A stretch of DNA of 10,547 bases from positions 1 through 10,547 of the forward strand of contig JAEYSE010000078.1 in the NCBI GenBank assembly GCA_023435025.1, given 5' to 3'. How positions within the stretch are numbered: position 1 is the first letter of the stretch; each line of letters begins with the position of its first letter. The position numbers and the translations under genes were made by a program. The notes beneath the pieces were generated by a model, which worked only from the letters and a program-made list of their open reading frames with translations, was not told where the DNA came from and did no database searches. Positions 1 through 5,989 of the stretch are shown piece after piece. The stretch is from Bacillota bacterium. Lineage in GTDB: Bacteria > Bacillota > Clostridia > Christensenellales > CAG-138.

Positions 1-235
1 GGTGTGGGGGATCGCAATCCACCACACTATATCAAATCTGACGATTGATTGTGCAGTTGGATGGCCTAGCCACGTAGGCTTCCATTCGCCGCCAGTGACA
101 TGCGCGGTGGCGGCGAAAAGCCTTGCGGCGCAAGTCTTTCCTTGCAGGAACAGCCAGTCCTCGGCGGGAGACGCCTCGGACACTAGGCCTGCGGGCCGTC
201 GCCGTCACCGAAGGCACAAGTTGTTCCTGTAATCC
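1..235 (+). ncRNA. Candidate structured noncoding RNA (3' part, left edge cut)
   Basis: No coding potential is convincing here, but the stretch folds into many strong helices. GTGTGG (2-7) pairs with CCACAC (22-27), continued by GGAT (9-12) with ATCC (17-20) over a CGCA loop. GCCTA (64-68) pairs with TAGGC (75-79). CGCCGCCA (87-94) pairs with TGGCGGCG (108-115). CAGGAACA (145-152) pairs with TGTTCCTG (222-229) and encloses GTCC/GGAC (157-160, 178-181) with GGCG/CGCC (163-166, 172-175). Two hairpins follow, the second a terminator. I searched by eye for tmRNA, RNase P, SRP RNA and 5S landmarks and found none. Size and clade would suit a raiA-type RNA, but I cannot confirm that from memory. The plus strand is favoured by the terminator order; pairing alone does not fix the strand. 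Confidence 0.5.
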
Positions 236-265
236 TCGAAAAAGTGTCGCATGACACTTTTTCGA
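236..265. other. Perfect 13-bp inverted repeat (hairpin)
   Basis: TCGAAAAAGTGTC (236-248) and its exact reverse complement (253-265) flank a GCAT loop. The hairpin sits directly between the structured RNA and the terminator at 271-300. Its T-run lies inside the stem, so it is not a classical terminator by itself. It may close the 3' end of the RNA or act as a backup terminator. Confidence 0.75.
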
Positions 266-270
266 CTATA

Positions 271-306
271 AAAAAAGGATGCCCCATTGCATCCTTTTTT
301 GTATGC
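271..306. terminator. Bidirectional rho-independent terminator
   Basis: AAAAAAGGATGC (271-282) pairs perfectly with GCATCCTTTTTT (289-300) over a six-base loop. Both strands give a stem followed by a T-run, so it can end the plus-strand RNA from the left and the minus-strand DUF378 gene from the right. Confidence 0.88.
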
Positions 307-353
307 GTCTGCCCAAACAGACAGGCGCGCGCGCATAGCGCCCCGCGGAGCGC

Positions 354-572
354 TTAGTGCTTGTGATCCCCTTCGCGCACCTCACGGTCGCCGCGGCGGA
401 AGAGCATCGTAATGCCCCAAAGGCCCGCAAGGCCGACCAGCGTATAGATGATGCGGGAAACGATACCACTCATGCCGCCGAATAGCGCGGCCACGAGGTC
501 GAACTGGAACAGGCCGATCAATCCCCAGTTCAGCGCGCCGATGATGATCAAGATCAACGAAAGGGTATCCAT
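354..572 (-). CDS. DUF378 family small membrane protein
   Basis: This 72-residue protein has two membrane segments (about residues 5-26 and 39-58) and a short charged tail ending in GDHKH. It carries the signature LNWGL at residues 14-18, then a glycine-rich second helix with VGLAGLWG. These features and the length match the DUF378 family (YuzA-like), which has no established function. The start is supported by AAAGGAG seven bases upstream of the ATG. It is a single gene ending at the bidirectional terminator at 271-306. I saw no clear sigma-A promoter upstream. The family assignment is firm; the role is unknown. Confidence 0.9.
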   Translation of the reverse strand: MDTLSLILIIIGALNWGLIGLFQFDLVAALFGGMSGIVSRIIYTLVGLAGLWGITMLFRRGDREVREGDHKH

Positions 573-640
573 GCTAACTCTCCTTTGATATTGCCTTAAG
601 GCTTATTCATCCCTAGCTTTGTGGGGATGTGGAATAGTAT

Positions 641-688
641 GTACAAAAGAAAACGCCCGCATGCATGCACAGGCGCAGCTTGCGGGCG
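641..688 (-). terminator. Rho-independent terminator of the 734-1015 gene
   Basis: On the minus strand CGCCCGCA (688-681) pairs with TGCGGGCG (661-654) around a 19-base loop, followed by a TTTTCTTTT run. It lies 45 bases after the stop of the small gene at 734-1015 and closes that transcription unit. Confidence 0.75.
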
Positions 689-733
689 AAAAATATAAAA
701 TAATGCAAATTCAGGGACGCCGCCGTCTCGCTT

Positions 734-1015
734 TTAATGGCGTTCTTTTTGCTTTTCGGGGAAAATTTCAATCTCCATTTTGTCAAACGCCACGCTCTCC
801 ATGAAATCCTGCGGCAAAAACGTCGTGCGGGAAAACCGGCTTAATTGGTCCGCGTGCTTGTTGAGTATAACAGGGCGGCTTTCATGAAGCGCCCGGCATA
901 GTTCGCCTATGATATCCTGCCAGCCGTCCACGTCCTCCGGGCGGTCCACGGCGAACTCCATCACCACGTCCCGCACAATTTTATGTTTTTCACGCAACAG
1001 CGCCCATAGTTTCAT
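734..1015 (-). CDS. Conserved uncharacterised protein, 93 aa
   Basis: A small soluble protein starting MKLWALLREKHKI. An upstream in-frame ATG at 1064-1066 would give 110 residues, but it falls inside a 13-bp hairpin and lacks a ribosome site. The ATG at 1013-1015 has AGGGAG about seven bases upstream, so I chose it. It has no signal peptide or membrane segment and no cysteine pair except a lone Cys. The layout (basic N-terminus, helix with GWQDIIGELCRALHE, a PVILNKHADQLSRF stretch, then FLPQDF and an acidic MEIEIF end) resembles a short family of hypothetical proteins I associate with Clostridia. No function is known to me. It follows the Ig-domain gene by 86 bases in the same direction and may be reached by read-through past the hairpin at 1052-1080. 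Confidence 0.8.
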   Translation of the reverse strand: MKLWALLREKHKIVRDVVMEFAVDRPEDVDGWQDIIGELCRALHESRPVILNKHADQLSRFSRTTFLPQDFMESVAFDKMEIEIFPEKQKERH

Positions 1016-1051
1016 AGAATGCTCCCTGCTATCAATTTTGCTTATAAACAG

Positions 1052-1080
1052 AGTATGGCGCGGCACGGCCGCGCCATACT
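1052..1080 (-). terminator. Strong hairpin, possible weak terminator
   Basis: AGTATGGCGCGGC (1052-1064) pairs perfectly with GCCGCGCCATACT (1068-1080) over a three-base loop. It lies 22 bases past the stop of the gene at 1102-2961. The minus-strand tail is CTGTTTATAAGC, a poor U-run, so termination may be partial. It could instead protect the 3' end of the upstream message or set the level of the following small gene. Confidence 0.55.
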
Positions 1081-1101
1081 TTTCATTTGCCTGTTCTATC
1101 C

Positions 1102-2961
1102 TTAACCGTTTTTCGTAATAAACCAGCAGTAGATTTTCGGTAAGCCGGTGGCTTCATCCATGCCCGCATAATCGCCGAATATGTTATAGGTCTTGCCGTC
1201 TGTCGTATCCACGGTCGCCGCAGTGTTGTGGTATTCAAACAGCAGGTCGCCACTGTCCGTAGTCAAACGGGCAACAACATACGGTTCCGTTTGGACCACC
1301 TCCGCCACCTTTCCCACGCACTTATAGGAGGCCTTGTGCAGCGTTTCATTCTTCATGCGGTCATAGTCCATCTTGTGCACCGATGCGGTATACTCCGCGT
1401 AGTCCGGTGCGCGCTCTACATTGATCGTCCCGGTGGTGGCGCGACCGTCCTTTGTGACGGTAACCTCCAGGCCGTAATGTCCAATCTCCGCCATCTGCAC
1501 GGTGAATGAGAATACGCCCGTCGCCTCGTTCACATCGGGTGCGCCTACCGTAACGCCGGAGGGGCCGGTAACGGCAAGCTTCGCGCCAGCAGAGGTGGTG
1601 CCCTTCACAGTAGCGGTATCAGAGCCTGAGGGGGCGCGCAGCGTAGAAGCGTCCACATCGATGTTCGCTTCCGCCTGCGTATAATCCACGTTAAACGTCT
1701 GCCGAGCGATTTGGTAGCCGTTTTTGCGCGCTTCAAGCGTAAGCGTGTATACGCCAAGGTCGGGAAGCGTATATTCACCGGAGAACGCGCCGGTTTCGTC
1801 TACCGTGAGCGGTTGGCCTTCCACAAATACGCCGACTGAGCCGTCGTTTACCATTCCTGCAAACGCGACAGCGGGCTTGCCTACCGCCACGGATGCTGCA
1901 GAGGGCTGCGTTACGGAAAGGGTCAGCGCGGGCACCTGCACCGGAATGGGGTCGATTTCAACGGGGAAGACTTCGCCGTCCTTGGTGGTTATCGTGATAT
2001 CCGGCACGAGATTCGCGGTTGTCCCTTCCACGGGGTCCGGCGGTAAAAATCTATCCTTGGGAAGGAGGACCTCCTGCTGGTTGCTGGAATTGATGACTCC
2101 GGAAATCTCCTGGCCGGCGAACCGGACGGTAACGGTATTGCCTGCACGAGCGAAAACGGTAACGATATAACAATCCACACCGCTTTTGTTCTTGCCCTCG
2201 GTGACCACCGCGTCCTTCAATATGGGCGATCCGCCAAATACGCTGCGGAAAAAGCCGCCCATACCGCCGTAATTCTTGCTGATGAGTATGCCCCCCAATA
2301 CAAGGAGCGCAACAACAAGCACAGCGCCAATCGCGTAAAACAGCGTATTTTTATTTCTCTTGCTGCGGTAGGCCGTGCGCGAGCGCATGGCGGATTTTGC
2401 GGCCATGCTCTTTGCGGGCGGGTAGTGCGCCGCCTGCGGCTTGCGCGGAGCGGAAGCCTTTTCCTCTTCGCCCTGTGCGCCCTGTGCGCCATAGTTCAAA
2501 TTACGCTGCGGCGCGCGCCCGAAGCCGCGCTGATAGGGCTGAGGCGCGTCATCATACCCGCCTACGCTGTCTATGGGCGTAACGGAGGTATAATTCTGGC
2601 TCTGGCTCTGCGCGGGCTGTGGGTCAAACCTGCGGCTCTCAACATTTCGAAAACCGCGAGTCGGCGATTCATAGGGTACCTGAGGGGGCTGTGCCTCCGG
2701 TTTGGCCTGTTCAACGGGTACGTTGGGGTCATGGGCCCGAACGTACTCCTCAACTTCCGGAAGCTCGTCCACCGAATTGATGTCGAAGGAAGGCTTGGGC
2801 CAGCGCGGCGAACGTACAAAGCCCCAATTAGGGCGTTCGGTTTCCGCAGTTTCTGGTTCTTCTGTGGCATGCGTCGCAGCTTCTGGCTGGAGCGACGCGC
2901 CGCATACCGTGCAGGCTGTGGCCTTCGGGTCGTTATATGCGCCGCAGTGATTGCAAACCAT
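1102..2961 (-). CDS. Zinc-ribbon, single-pass membrane protein with Ig-like domains
   Basis: This 619-residue protein begins with a zinc ribbon whose ligands are Cys3, Cys6, Cys17 and Cys20. A proline-, glutamine- and charge-rich disordered linker (about 25-200) follows, then a basic patch (RSKRNKNK type, 199-205) and one membrane helix (about 206-227). There is no signal peptide, so the ribbon should be cytoplasmic and the C-terminus outside. The outer part holds a beta-rich region (250-340) and two Ig-like repeats (about 345-426 and 433-516). The C-terminal domain (about 545-617) has a CVGKVAEVVQ strand that looks OB-fold-like. The ATG has AGGAGGAG six bases upstream. Similar zinc-ribbon/anchor/surface-domain proteins occur in Clostridia without an assigned role. 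Envelope sensing or a cell-wall scaffold is possible but not shown. The domain layout is clear; the function is not known. Confidence 0.88.
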   Translation of the reverse strand: MVCNHCGAYNDPKATACTVCGASLQPEAATHATEEPETAETERPNWGFVRSPRWPKPSFDINSVDELPEVEEYVRAHDPNVPVEQAKPEAQPPQVPYESPTRGFRNVESRRFDPQPAQSQSQNYTSVTPIDSVGGYDDAPQPYQRGFGRAPQRNLNYGAQGAQGEEEKASAPRKPQAAHYPPAKSMAAKSAMRSRTAYRSKRNKNTLFYAIGAVLVVALLVLGGILISKNYGGMGGFFRSVFGGSPILKDAVVTEGKNKSGVDCYIVTVFARAGNTVTVRFAGQEISGVINSSNQQEVLLPKDRFLPPDPVEGTTANLVPDITITTKDGEVFPVEIDPIPVQVPALTLSVTQPSAASVAVGKPAVAFAGMVNDGSVGVFVEGQPLTVDETGAFSGEYTLPDLGVYTLTLEARKNGYQIARQTFNVDYTQAEANIDVDASTLRAPSGSDTATVKGTTSAGAKLAVTGPSGVTVGAPDVNEATGVFSFTVQMAEIGHYGLEVTVTKDGRATTGTINVERAPDYAEYTASVHKMDYDRMKNETLHKASYKCVGKVAEVVQTEPYVVARLTTDSGDLLFEYHNTAATVDTTDGKTYNIFGDYAGMDEATGLPKIYCWFITKNG

Positions 2962-2980
2962 GGTGTACTCCTCCTATCAC

Positions 2981-2998
2981 GCCGCTAAGCTACGCGGC
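2981..2998 (-). other. Leader hairpin before the zinc-ribbon gene
   Basis: GCCGC (2981-2985) pairs with GCGGC (2994-2998), with an eight-base loop. It lies in the predicted 5' leader, just upstream of the AGGAGGAG ribosome site (minus strand). It could influence translation initiation; no known riboswitch matches. Confidence 0.4.
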
Positions 2999-3031
2999 AA
3001 TAGTGCGCATGGCTATGCTTTGCCAAGCTTC

Positions 3032-3060
3032 ATTATACCGGATGCGCATTCTCAGTGCAA
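3032..3060 (-). promoter_or_regulatory. Sigma-A-like promoter of the zinc-ribbon gene
   Basis: On the minus strand TTGCAC (3060-3055) is separated by 17 bases from a perfect TATAAT (3037-3032). This places the start of transcription about 65 bases before the ATG at 2961. The -35 box is a weak match; the -10 box and spacing are ideal. Confidence 0.75.
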
Positions 3061-3438
3061 AGAAAAAATGCCTAAAGTAGGCTGTGCGCGCGTATATTTA
3101 CAATTCTATAACGAAATTCGGCCGGATCCATAGTGAATATCAAGAGCCGTAACTCTAAGCGTACCGCCCTTCGCGCTTATGTATCGGCTTCCGCTAGGAT
3201 AGCCTCCCCCCGCGCAGTTGATGCGATCATGCCTTATTCCCATATGCAATAAAGACGCATTCACCATGCCGTGGGTTGCATCATTCCCTGAGGCAGTACG
3301 CGCAGAAAATCGGTATGACTGCGTCCCGTGCAGCCGAATGCGCGGGGCAAGCATGCTGTCGGATATCGCGACCTGTAGCATTCAGTAAAACCTGCCGATA
3401 AAGCACTGAAGGACTTTACAAAGCGGGCTAAAAAGCAC
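3061..3438. other. Gene-poor intergenic stretch
   Basis: I find no protein I can support here. A minus-strand open frame of 91 codons (3106-3381) has no good ribosome site and no recognisable family. A second frame (3261-3506) overlaps it and the rpsT promoter, so it is even less likely. A GCCTA/TAGGC mini-hairpin with a T-run lies at its left end on the minus strand (see separate entry), which hints at some minus-strand transcript. There are no tRNA, long repeat or IS features. Confidence 0.6.
3062..3082 (-). terminator. Weak terminator-like hairpin
   Basis: On the minus strand GCCTA (3082-3078) pairs with TAGGC (3074-3070) over three bases, followed by ATTTTTTCTTT. The stem has only five pairs. 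It ends immediately before the -35 box of the promoter at 3032-3060 and would insulate that promoter from a transcript arriving from the right. Confidence 0.4.
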
Positions 3439-3467
3439 TTGCATCCAGAGGAAGAGCGTGGTATAAT
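3439..3467 (+). promoter_or_regulatory. Sigma-A-like promoter of rpsT
   Basis: TTGCAT (3439-3444), a 17-base spacer and a perfect TATAAT (3462-3467). Transcription would start near 3474, leaving a leader of about 65 bases before the TTG start codon of rpsT. Confidence 0.78.
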
Positions 3468-3480
3468 TTCGTTTGTTCGG

Positions 3481-3499
3481 GCAAAAGCTTTATTTTTGC
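3481..3499 (+). other. Hairpin in the rpsT leader
   Basis: GCAAAA (3481-3486) pairs with TTTTGC (3494-3499) over a seven-base loop, about 40 bases before the start codon. S20 genes are often controlled by their own product in other bacteria, so a leader element is plausible, but the stem is AT-rich and weak. Confidence 0.35.
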
Positions 3500-3540
3500 A
3501 GGACAACCAATTAGCAACGGCACGACAGGGGGTGAATCAT

Positions 3541-3804
3541 TTGGCAAACATCAAATCCGCCAAGAAACGGGTCGGCATTACTGCGAAGCAGAATCTGCGC
3601 AACCGTATGGTGACTTCTGCGGTCAAGACCTCCATCAAGAGGTATGATCAGGCGTTGGCAGCAGGGGATGCGGCAGCCGCTGAAGCAGCGTTTTTAAAGG
3701 CTGTGAGCACCGTGGATAAAGCGGCAGGCAAAGGCGTCATCCATAGGAATGCCGCCAACCGTAAGAAGGCACAGCTCGCCCTCAAGCGCGCCGCTGCCAA
3801 TTGA
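3541..3804 (+). CDS. rpsT: 30S ribosomal protein S20
   Basis: The 87-residue product begins (M)ANIKSAKKR, the hallmark N-terminus of bacterial S20, and ends ANRKKAQLALKRAAAN. It is basic and helical and binds 16S rRNA early in assembly of the small subunit. The start is TTG at 3541, preceded by AGGGGGTGA with suitable spacing. An in-frame ATG at 3439 would add 34 residues unlike any S20 and would lie in the -35 box, so it is rejected. E. coli rpsT also uses a UUG start, which there is part of feedback control by S20. The gene stands alone between its own promoter and terminator. Confidence 0.98.
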   Translation: MANIKSAKKRVGITAKQNLRNRMVTSAVKTSIKRYDQALAAGDAAAAEAAFLKAVSTVDKAAGKGVIHRNAANRKKAQLALKRAAAN

Positions 3805-3828
3805 CCGCCCGATTTGATACACGTAAAG

Positions 3829-3859
3829 AACAAGCCCGTTTATGCAGGCTTGTTTTTTT
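3829..3859. terminator. Rho-independent terminator after rpsT
   Basis: AACAAGCC (3829-3836) pairs with GGCTTGTT (3847-3854), followed on the plus strand by a run of T to 3859. It ends rpsT. On the minus strand the tail after the stem is TTCTTTAC, so it may also weakly end the DtxR-family gene that converges on it. Confidence 0.88.
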
Positions 3860-3864
3860 ATTCC

Positions 3865-4239
3865 TCAATTCTTTATTAACTGCGCCGCATGATTCTTTAT
3901 GCAATCAAAGCTTTCCTGGCTGATGACATGCTCTATCCTGCACGCGTCCGCACGGGCGATGCTTTCCTCCACGCCAAGGGCCATCAGGTAAGTGGAAAGC
4001 ACCCTGTGCCGGTTGTAGACGCGCTCGGCAATGGCGCGTCCCTCATCGGTCAGCGTAATATGCCCCGCACTGTCCATGAGGATATATCCGTTTTCGCGCA
4101 GGCGTTTCATGGCGTAGCTGATGCTGGGTTTTTTAAAATGCAGCTCATTGACGATATCAATGGACCTTACCTGTCCCTTCTGCTGGGAAAGCTTCAGTAT
4201 GGATTCCAGGTAATTCTCTGCGGATTCCTGAATTTTCAA
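3865..4239 (-). CDS. DtxR/MntR-family metal-dependent transcriptional regulator
   Basis: The 124-residue product starts (M)KIQESAENYLESIL. It has an N-terminal winged helix (about 1-65; recognition part KKPSISYAMKRLRENGYI) and a short metal-binding/dimerisation domain, with no C-terminal SH3 domain. I chose a TTG start at 4239. An ATG exists seven codons upstream, but it has no ribosome site, and those codons themselves contain GGAGG, placed nine bases before the TTG. Metal-site residues can be placed by comparison with known members: Glu12, His78, Cys100, Glu103 and His104. The C-x-x-E-H order at 100-104 matches the Cys102/Glu105/His106 trio of DtxR rather than the all-Glu site of MntR, so iron is the more likely effector (inference). 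Divergent from the 4441-5379 gene. Confidence 0.93.
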   Translation of the reverse strand: MKIQESAENYLESILKLSQQKGQVRSIDIVNELHFKKPSISYAMKRLRENGYILMDSAGHITLTDEGRAIAERVYNRHRVLSTYLMALGVEESIARADACRIEHVISQESFDCIKNHAAQLIKN

Positions 4240-4280
4240 AGAAAAAGGCCTCCAATCCATAGGGTTTTCTATTGGTACTT

Positions 4281-4309
4281 ATCATAACATGCATTGTTGC
4301 GTATATCAA
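4281..4309 (-). promoter_or_regulatory. Promoter of the DtxR-family gene
   Basis: On the minus strand TTGATA (4309-4304), a 17-base spacer and TATGAT (4286-4281), each matching five of six consensus bases. The promoter is flanked by the inverted pair CTATTGG (4269-4275) and CCAATAG (4312-4318), which could be regulator half-sites. Confidence 0.75.
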
Positions 4310-4380
4310 ATCCAATAGCCAAAATCATACAGACGCTTTACAAAGCACTATGAAGCAAAGCACGGGTTAACAAATTACGG

Positions 4381-4409
4381 TGGATAATCCCAGGTACAGG
4401 GAGTATTAT
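4381..4409 (+). promoter_or_regulatory. Possible promoter of the ketopantoate-reductase-like gene
   Basis: TGGATA (4381-4386), a 17-base spacer and TATTAT (4404-4409) match four and five of six consensus bases. It would give a leader of only about 25 bases before the ATG at 4441. Confidence 0.5.
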
Positions 4410-4440
4410 GTACACGAAAGCAAGGCTTGGGGGTATCACC

Positions 4441-5379
4441 ATGAAAATACTTATTTTGGGTGCGGGTGCGCTCGGAAGCCTGATGGCGGACGAATTTCTG
4501 CGCGCCGGGCATGAGGTGACGCTTCTTGCCCGTGGAGGGCGCTATCAGGAGCTGAAGGCGCACGGGCTCGTAGTGCGCCATTATTTGCAGTTTTACACCT
4601 CCCGCACAAGGCCAGCTGTGGTGGATACTCCGTCAGAAGGCACCGTATATGACGCCGCGTTCTGTGTGCTTCAGTATACCCAACTGCACGACGCTCTGGA
4701 GACACTCGCAAAGGCAAAGGCGGGGCTATATGTCCTTGTCGGCAACAACCCGGCTCCGGAGGAGACGCGGGGACGCTTTCGGGAATGCGGCGGGCAAGCA
4801 CAAAACCTTCTATTCGCATTTTTGGGCGCGGGAGGCAGGAGGGAAAACGCCAGTGCGGTCAGCATCCATAGGAGGAGTGTCTCGCTAACAGCGGGCGCGC
4901 TTTCCGGCGCTGACGCGCAAAAAGAGGCCCTTCAAAACTTGCTTTCCGGCACCAACATCCGGCTTTATTGGGAAACGGATATTTCAGCCTGGCTTATATA
5001 TCACCTTGCAATCGTGGTACCGGTTGCAAGGGGGATATACGCCAAGGACGGAAACCTTCATGCGCTTGCGGGGGACAAGGCGATGCTGAGAACATTGATT
5101 TTAGCGGTGAGGGAGGCCATGGAGGCGCTCAAACGCATGGGCGTGCGGCATGAGGCGACTGAGCGCGCTTTGGAGACGCCCGATCAAAAGCTGATGCGCG
5201 TATTGGGCATTCTGCTGCATACGCCCCTCGGGCGGTTGATGGCGGGAGACCACGCGATGTCCGCAAAGGGGGAGATGGCGGCGCTTGGCACTGCGTTGGA
5301 CGCGCGGCTTGGTGACGCACCGGAAGGAACGCCGCTGGAGAGTTATCTTTCGCTCAAACGTTTCCAGCCGGAAGCATAA
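4441..5379 (+). CDS. Ketopantoate reductase-like NAD(P)-dependent oxidoreductase
   Basis: The 312-residue protein opens with MKILILGAGALGS, a Rossmann GxGxxG motif at residues 7-12 for NADPH, and continues with the two-domain layout of the PanE/ApbA family. The ATG at 4441 has GGGGG seven bases upstream. An in-frame ATG at 4408 lies in the promoter -10 region and is rejected. By eye-alignment with E. coli PanE, Asn102/103 fits the substrate-side Asn98 and Glu278 fits Glu256, but the catalytic Lys176 position appears as His188 (in WLIYHLA), the following Asn as Val, and the Ser244 position is not Ser. It is therefore probably not a true pantothenate enzyme but a divergent paralogue with an unknown keto substrate. 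No pantothenate gene is nearby. It is transcribed alone, convergent with the ferritin gene. Confidence 0.9.
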   Translation: MKILILGAGALGSLMADEFLRAGHEVTLLARGGRYQELKAHGLVVRHYLQFYTSRTRPAVVDTPSEGTVYDAAFCVLQYTQLHDALETLAKAKAGLYVLVGNNPAPEETRGRFRECGGQAQNLLFAFLGAGGRRENASAVSIHRRSVSLTAGALSGADAQKEALQNLLSGTNIRLYWETDISAWLIYHLAIVVPVARGIYAKDGNLHALAGDKAMLRTLILAVREAMEALKRMGVRHEATERALETPDQKLMRVLGILLHTPLGRLMAGDHAMSAKGEMAALGTALDARLGDAPEGTPLESYLSLKRFQPEA

Positions 5380-5404
5380 CGGCGGAAACAGGCCATACAA
5401 GACG

Positions 5405-5452
5405 GAATAAAAAGCATCGGCGGAGCAAATCCGCCGATGCGTTATGTTTTTA
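5405..5452. terminator. Shared bidirectional terminator
   Basis: GCATCGGCGGA (5414-5424) pairs perfectly with TCCGCCGATGC (5430-5440). On the minus strand the stem is followed directly by TTTTTATT, an excellent terminator for the ferritin gene. On the plus strand the tail GTTATGTTTTTA is less tight but can end the reductase gene. Confidence 0.9.
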
Positions 5453-5461
5453 TGGGTTGTA

Positions 5462-5971
5462 TTAAAGCACGAGGGACGGCGGGGTATAAACGCGCTGGGC
5501 AAGCTCGGCGTCGTACATATACAGCCCTTTTGCGTCCGAACCGAACAGGTCGTAATGTCCGATGAGGTCGTTTGCGTTTTGCTCTTCTTCGCCCTGCTCC
5601 TTGATGAACCAATCCAGGAACTGCATGGCGCGGAAATCCCGCACCTCATAAGCTGCCTCGTAAATGGCGTTGATGGAACTGGTGACAAACTGCTCGTGTT
5701 CAAGCGCGGCGGTAAGCGGCTCCCTGAAATTCCCGTAGACCTTGTCCGGCGCTGCAATTGCGCCCAGCTTTACAGAAATGTTATTGTTCAGCAGGTACTG
5801 CATGAACAGCAGCGCGTGGTCGCGCTCTTCCTGAGCCTGTACCTTAAACCAGTTGCCGAACCCGTCCAGGTTGTGGTCATAGTAATAATTGGACATATCC
5901 AGGTATAAATACGCAGAATAGAATTCCTTGACAATCTGCTCCATCAGAAGCTGTTTGACTTTTTCGTTCAT
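5462..5971 (-). CDS. ftnA: Ferritin (non-haem iron storage)
   Basis: The 169-residue protein matches the length and order of bacterial FtnA ferritins, which form 24-subunit shells that oxidise Fe(II) and store it as ferric mineral in the cytoplasm. All ferroxidase ligands I can align to E. coli FtnA are present: Glu16, Glu49, His52, Glu93, Gln126 and Glu129, in the contexts KEFYSAYLY, AQEERDH, EHEQ and KEQGEEE. No haem-binding Met typical of bacterioferritin is evident. The ATG at 5971 has AAAGGA upstream with suitable spacing; an in-frame start 11 codons earlier has no ribosome site. It lies 96 bases after the Rrf2 gene with no terminator between, so read-through is possible. A perfect palindrome lies in the upstream gap. 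Confidence 0.96.
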   Translation of the reverse strand: MNEKVKQLLMEQIVKEFYSAYLYLDMSNYYYDHNLDGFGNWFKVQAQEERDHALLFMQYLLNNNISVKLGAIAAPDKVYGNFREPLTAALEHEQFVTSSINAIYEAAYEVRDFRAMQFLDWFIKEQGEEEQNANDLIGHYDLFGSDAKGLYMYDAELAQRVYTPPSLVL

Positions 5972-5989
5972 TGTTTGCGATCCTTTCCT

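Noticed and set aside
2..232. Plus-strand open frame of 76 codons over the structured region
   Set aside because: The product has no family resemblance, and the stretch is better explained by nested hairpins.
1..235. tmRNA, RNase P RNA, SRP RNA or cobalamin/c-di-GMP riboswitch
   Set aside because: No tag-peptide codons or 3' CCA, no GAGGAAAGTCC, no GGAAGGAAGCAGC, and no matching riboswitch core on either strand.
2425..2988. Plus-strand open frame of 187 codons
   Set aside because: It is antisense to the zinc-ribbon gene, runs over that gene's ribosome site and leader, and gives a low-complexity Arg/Ala-rich product.
3106..3381. 91-codon minus-strand gene
   Set aside because: No good ribosome site and no recognisable family; kept only as a low-interest lead because of the nearby terminator-like hairpin.
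3414..4346. Repeat CTTTACAAAGC at 3414-3424 and 4336-4346
   Set aside because: Two 11-base copies upstream of different plus-strand genes, at different distances from their promoters; too short to separate from chance.
4408..4440. Earlier ATG for the reductase gene
   Set aside because: It sits in the proposed -10 box, and the family begins right at MKILILGAGALG with its own ribosome site.
5101..5757. Minus-strand open frame of 218 codons
   Set aside because: It lies antisense to the reductase gene and in another frame of ferritin, crosses the shared terminator, and its product is rich in Arg, Ser and Cys without a family.
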